From: Lumnitzera littorea
Taxonomy: Eukaryota; Streptophyta; Magnoliopsida; Myrtales; Combretaceae
Assembly: GCA_024138015.1 (NCBI GenBank)
Contig: JAMXBB010000007.1
Location: 84,788,984-84,852,983 of the forward strand
Direction: 5' to 3'
DNA: 64,000 nucleotides
This document shows, piece after piece, positions 59,525-64,000 of this stretch. The stretch's first letter is position 1. Each line of letters starts with the position of its first letter. A model generated the notes under the pieces. It saw nothing but the letters and a program-made list of their open reading frames with translations. It was not told the origin of the DNA and did not search any database. The position numbers and the translations under genes were made by a program.

Positions 59525-61660
59525 GAGAGGGGAAAAATACTTTTGTGTAGTTAAAATTGATATCGTAAAGGCTTATGATAGAGTTGAATGGTTATTTTAT
59601 AGGTAGTAATGCATAGGATGGGATGCTCTCATATTTTCACTTACTAGATTATTTCATGTTTTTCATTGATTTGATATAACTTGGTAGTTAATGAGAAACG
59701 GTGGGACATTTCCTAACTACTAGAGGAATTAGGTAAGGCTGTAAGGAGACCCTTTGTTTCTTTATCTCTTCATTTTGGTTGCATATTGTTTATCATCGAT
59801 GATTCACAAAGCTAATTATGGTGGTTTGTTGAAAGGACTAAAGATTAGAGAATGTAGCTTGATGCTAACTCATTTTGTTTTCTAAAGAAGTAGTGTAGAG
59901 AGGTAAATGGGCTGATTGCAAATTATTGGTGGGGGGAAATGAGTATGGCAATAAAATACATAGGAAGAAATGGAGGGACATGGTTAAAGCTAATGATGGA
60001 GGTGGCCCTGATTTTGGAGATTTAGAATTTTTCAACCTATCTTTGCTAAGGAAGTTGGCTTAGGAGATTTTGCAGAATTTGGATGTACTATGGCTTTGAA
60101 CAATATCTTTCCCTTCATGAGTATTTCAAGGGAAAGTAAGGCCTTGTGGTGGTAGTAGCAAAGTATCTTACTAGCTAGAGATGTTATAGCTAATGAGTTA
60201 ATTTGGTAGATAGGTGATGGAAGGTTAGTTATTGTGTGGAGAGATCCTTGGGTTTACACCTCACTTAGGTTTAAGTTGCATCCAAGGAATATAGGGGTTA
60301 AGTTGCATAATTTAAGGGTAAAAGACCTATTGGATATAGAGAGTAATGTTGGAACTTATTGTTAGTGGTGGTGGACATTGATTCTTTAAAGAATGCGAAA
60401 ACCATTTCAACTTCGAGTTTTACATCTCTAAAAGTGGCTGCTACTATTCAAGATAATGAGCATTTAAAATCTTTATTTCATAGTTGGTCTAATTTTATTG
60501 TTTATTATGAAGAAAACACCTATGCTCATCAGGTTGCTAACTAAGCTAAATATACACCCACAACTTTTTTAGCCTTGATTCAATACAAATAAGAACATGA
60601 GTAGAGATGAATCTAATTAATGAAGCATAAATAGATAAAATCTATCATATCTTGCCTTAAATTTTTTTCTAAGTAGCAGTAACCTTTTTTTTTTTTCTCA
60701 ATTCAATAAAAATAAGGGAAAACGAATAGAGTTAGAAGGTCTTATAGACTTCATGAATACATGAGATCCAAGCTAATAATCACTACTCTCACAAAAGTTA
60801 ATCAATGGAAAAGAAAATCAAACAACAAGAAGAAAAAAAAAACCATAAAAATTAAGAATATAAGAGAAGCTTGATTAAAATTACTCTAAATAGTTCAAGT
60901 GGATGTAGTCTATTGTAGTACGAAATTCAAAATTTCTAAACACTTGATCAAAGGTTTGAAATTGAACTTAGATAATGTGGGGATGAGTATTAGACTATTC
61001 TTTATATTTACTTTTTCAAGCAAAATAATGAATGATTTGCGTGTGAAAACTAAAGTAAAATTTTTAATTTACAAGCTAATTTAACAAGAATTTTATTTAA
61101 TAAAATAGGGATCATGTTTGATTTTTACTATTATTAGTAATGGCTTTTATGCTTCACAAAATTAATTTCATGAAAAATGAGTTTATGATTCTCAATCTTT
61201 TCTACCAATTCACAAAAATATCTTAACCCTTTTCTCTTGGTTTAAAACTCACCTAATTAAATAATGACAATACCAACCATAAGTGATGGTAAAGAACTTC
61301 TTATCTACTTGCATTAAGCTCCTCAGAGTAAAAAATGGTAGCATGAGTGCTAAGGTACACTATTCATAGCAAAACCCATGTTATGAAAATTACTTGGTTT
61401 TGTTAATCCCAAATTTGGTCAAAGAATTTCTAATAATTGTTTTCATTTATTTGGTTAAAAAAATATGATGATTTTCTTGAAAAATTTATGAAAAATACAT
61501 GAAACACAAAGTCAGTGATTGTTTACAAACTCGTCACTTTCCTATTTTTCATCACAACACTACCTTAAAAGAATTTAGGTACTTGTAGAGTTAATGAAGC
61601 AAGAAAAATGTAAAGTTACTTAAAATTCCATTACTTTTAATTTGAGAACAAAAACAACAC

Positions 61661-61836
61661 CAAAATATGAAAAAAGAAAAAGAAGTTGTACAAGCCAAAA
61701 TATGAAGTGAACGGTAAATACTAGGTTAATCTTTCAGCAATATAAGTCCCCAAAATATGAATAAAAAGAAAAAGTTATACAAGCCGAAATATGAAGTGAA
61801 TGGTAAATATTAAGTTAATCTTTTAGCAACATGAGT
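61661..61836. repeat. diverged 90-bp tandem duplication
   Basis: CAAAATATGA starts at 61661 and 61751. Both copies continue through ACAAGCC.AAATATGAAGTG, GGTAAATA and TTAATCTTT.AGCAA, with scattered differences. Confidence 0.85.
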
Positions 61837-63532
61837 AACTATAGTAAAAAAATGTTAATCTATACCATACATGCAACTAATGAAACCTAAGGTGTAGCCT
61901 TACCAAACATAGAGCAAATAAAGGATAAAAGTACAAGGATTTTAAGCTCAAGTATTTGAATAAAGGGTATTCTACATGGAATCACATCAATGTGTGTCAT
62001 TTTTTCTCCTTATCAAGACGTATTCTACTATTTAAACCAAGCCTTCAAATGTATTGAACTTAGTTAAACATGGGGAGTTAAGGCCTAGAGACTTTATTTG
62101 AATGAGGTGATTTTCATTTAGATGAAATCAATTTATTTGGATTCACCTTATTGGTTTAACCATAGCTCCTCCTTTAAATCATGAGATTTGAACTTCATAA
62201 GATGTAGTTTGAGTAACATGACTTTAATTAGCCCATTTTAGTAGCTCAATGGCCTCATTTTTTATTCTTAGATTTTGTGCACTCCCAGCTCATTTATGCT
62301 TACAAAAAAGATTAAAAACAGATAAAATCATAAATAAAACTTGAGTTTTAACATGTAAAATCGCAACATATGCAAATGCTATCAAAGTTCCTGCTAGCAT
62401 CTTTTTGGATGAAAGGGTGAAATTAATATATTGAGTTATAATAATAGCTAGCAAAGGTAGTCGAGTTAGAAGGATTGGTGGTAGGCATATATATCATGAC
62501 ATTAGTCTTTGTCTACCATCAAGGTTATGGTTAGGGCATAGGCTAAGATAATCCTAGATTGGAGCCACTTTACTTATCAAAGAAATTGATTGTTAGAGGT
62601 GTTCTTTAAGCTCAACTACTTACAAGTTGACTTGATTTGAATTGCAAAATGACGATATCTTGCAATATGGTTTAATTTAGTTCAAAATGTTTAAAGTGAT
62701 TTGATTTGGCACTTAGAATTGCATCAAACCAAATCATATTGCTTAAAAAAAATTAAAATCCAATTTATTTGTAAAGGCCACTTTTCATCTTCTATCCTTA
62801 TCATCTTATTTGCATATACTCAACCTATTTTAATTTTATTTAGTTTAAAGTAGTCTAACTCAAAAAGTTTTGAATTTATACATCTTGGTATAAAGTCCTT
62901 TTCCTAAATTTGTGATACGAATAAATAGTTGAGAACTAAAAAGTTTCATACAAATAAATATGAGAATATAAAGGACAAAAAACATATGATAAAAGGAAAA
63001 AAAAATAAAATAAATGTAGCTCTAACCATATGATGAATCAAGCAATTATAAAGTGATTGTAATAACATGCCTTTTATGTGTTTGCTTTACTTGTACAATA
63101 GCCCACACTCCTTAAATAAGATACCTAATGGACAAGTTTTTATGCTATTTTCAAAGTAAGGATAAGGCTTACTTAAGATTTTGTACCTACTTTTCACAAC
63201 TACAACCATTTCACATTTCAAAAGAAATTTTACCTATAATTTAACTTGTTGATCTTTAAAGTATAACCTTTAAAAGTTTATACCTATGACAATAATCAAC
63301 AACCTTCACAACTTATGAACAACGTCTAAATACTCTTATAATATCAATCAATTAGCATAGGATTCATAATAATTATTATCTCCAAAATGCTTATATGAAA
63401 CCTTTTTTTACTCCAATACTCATTTAACCTTATATATTTTATATATAATCTCAGGAGTGGAAAAAGATTCAATAGGTATTATTTACCATGTATATGCGCA
63501 CATGCTAGGTAACCAACAATAGTATTATGGGT

Positions 63533-63556
63533 GATATATATATATATATATATATT
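63533..63556. repeat. AT microsatellite
   Basis: AT dinucleotide run followed by a T run. Confidence 0.9.
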
Positions 63557-64000
63557 TTTTATAAATTTTTCACTACCTCTTCCACGTGTTCAAAGATTAT
63601 TGGAAGTTTCACATCGAGTGTACATCTATGTGGTATGTATTATCTACTAAATCCCTTCTCCTTAAGAGTTCCATTTGATACCTCTAGCAGTCAAGATAGA
63701 AAATATCTTTAATAGATTTAACTAATTCATTCACTTGTAAGGCATTAGAAGCCCTTACCACTCACCATTCCTATATAAAACTTAGTAGGGAATATTTCTA
63801 CTTAGCATATAGTTATCTCATACATCACTTTACAACCTTACACTTACCTTACAATATTACATCCAAAGACAAATTCATAACTTATATACTCTTAATATAT
63901 AAAGTAACAAAGCACCCTAGTTGTGGAAGTCATAACAAAAATTATATCTAAAAGCAACTTCTTACACCCTCTTTTCCAACCCCAAGTCCTGATCTATCTT

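Larger units (their letters stand above)
57250..60541 (+). mobile_element. dead L1-type LINE, ORF2 remnant
   Basis: Endonuclease: WMIIGDLNEMKCNEEKSGG and DVGFQGKKYTWSN (57360-57523). Reverse transcriptase: SSKALSLDGFN (about 58310), FHQISLCNFSYKIK (about 58494-58535), KIDIVKAYDRVEW (about 59553-59591) and a GDPL-like motif (about 59740). The frame then jumps from THFVF straight to sequence past the catalytic F/YADD box. zf-RVT: LIWQIGDGRLVIVWRDPW-like (about 60200-60255). An RNase H-like end (60359-60541) follows. Many stops. The 5' region, poly-A tail and target duplication were not found. Confidence 0.8.
60542..64000. other. AT-rich intergenic DNA to window end
   Basis: No frame with family resemblance. 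The frames 60899-61084 and 63527-63712 are isolated, and the latter starts in an AT repeat. Confidence 0.6.

Overview
This is a stretch of plant nuclear DNA, almost certainly from an angiosperm. It is AT-rich, it holds one recognisable host gene with plant-type GT-AG introns, and most of the rest is decayed transposable elements of plant lineages: Ty3/gypsy Reina-like, Tat-like and Del/Tekay-like, Ty1/copia, L1-type LINE and terminal-inverted-repeat elements. No bacterial, organellar or viral genome organisation is seen. The species cannot be told from the sequence alone.

The single host gene lies on the + strand at 6254-23610. Eight exons with mutually compatible splice phases give about 744 residues of a nucleoporin of the plant NUP1/NUP136 family (nuclear-basket side of the nuclear pore). 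The conserved blocks are an N-terminal WLSKLVDPAYRLI block, an IEQ...FSRDEIN..LEILNSR block, an AYMGKR block, an RGR...ARTPYSR block, a YGSVGPIR block and a KILEHLDR block. It has few FG motifs and resembles the short members of the family. Intron 1 is about 11.3 kb and has absorbed a sense Reina-type gypsy element (8264-13797), an antisense copia remnant (about 14500-16880) and possible SINE-like fragments.

Upstream (1-6250) there is a diverged direct repeat interrupted by an LTR-like insertion, and a 643-bp element with inverted ends, a 9/10 target duplication and a recurring short palindrome. Downstream (23611-64000) no intact host gene is supported. In order there are: a roughly 13-kb Tat-lineage gypsy element (26035-39012) with gag-pol on + and an antisense ORF on - near its 3' end; an LTR-like block (about 39260-39900); a decayed copia element (about 41230-45460); a nearly perfect 175-bp tandem duplication (47881-48230); a 2.5-kb solo LTR bounded by a perfect CATAG duplication (52611-55148); a 760-bp element with long inverted arms (55392-56151); and a dead L1-type LINE (about 57250-60541) interrupted by an 844-bp insertion. 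All element coding regions are broken by stops and frameshifts, so these are fossils.

No new multi-gene system was found. The most worthwhile points are the transposon-swollen NUP1-like intron, the palindrome-array element, the exact solo LTR, the long inverted-repeat element and the antisense ORF of the Tat element.
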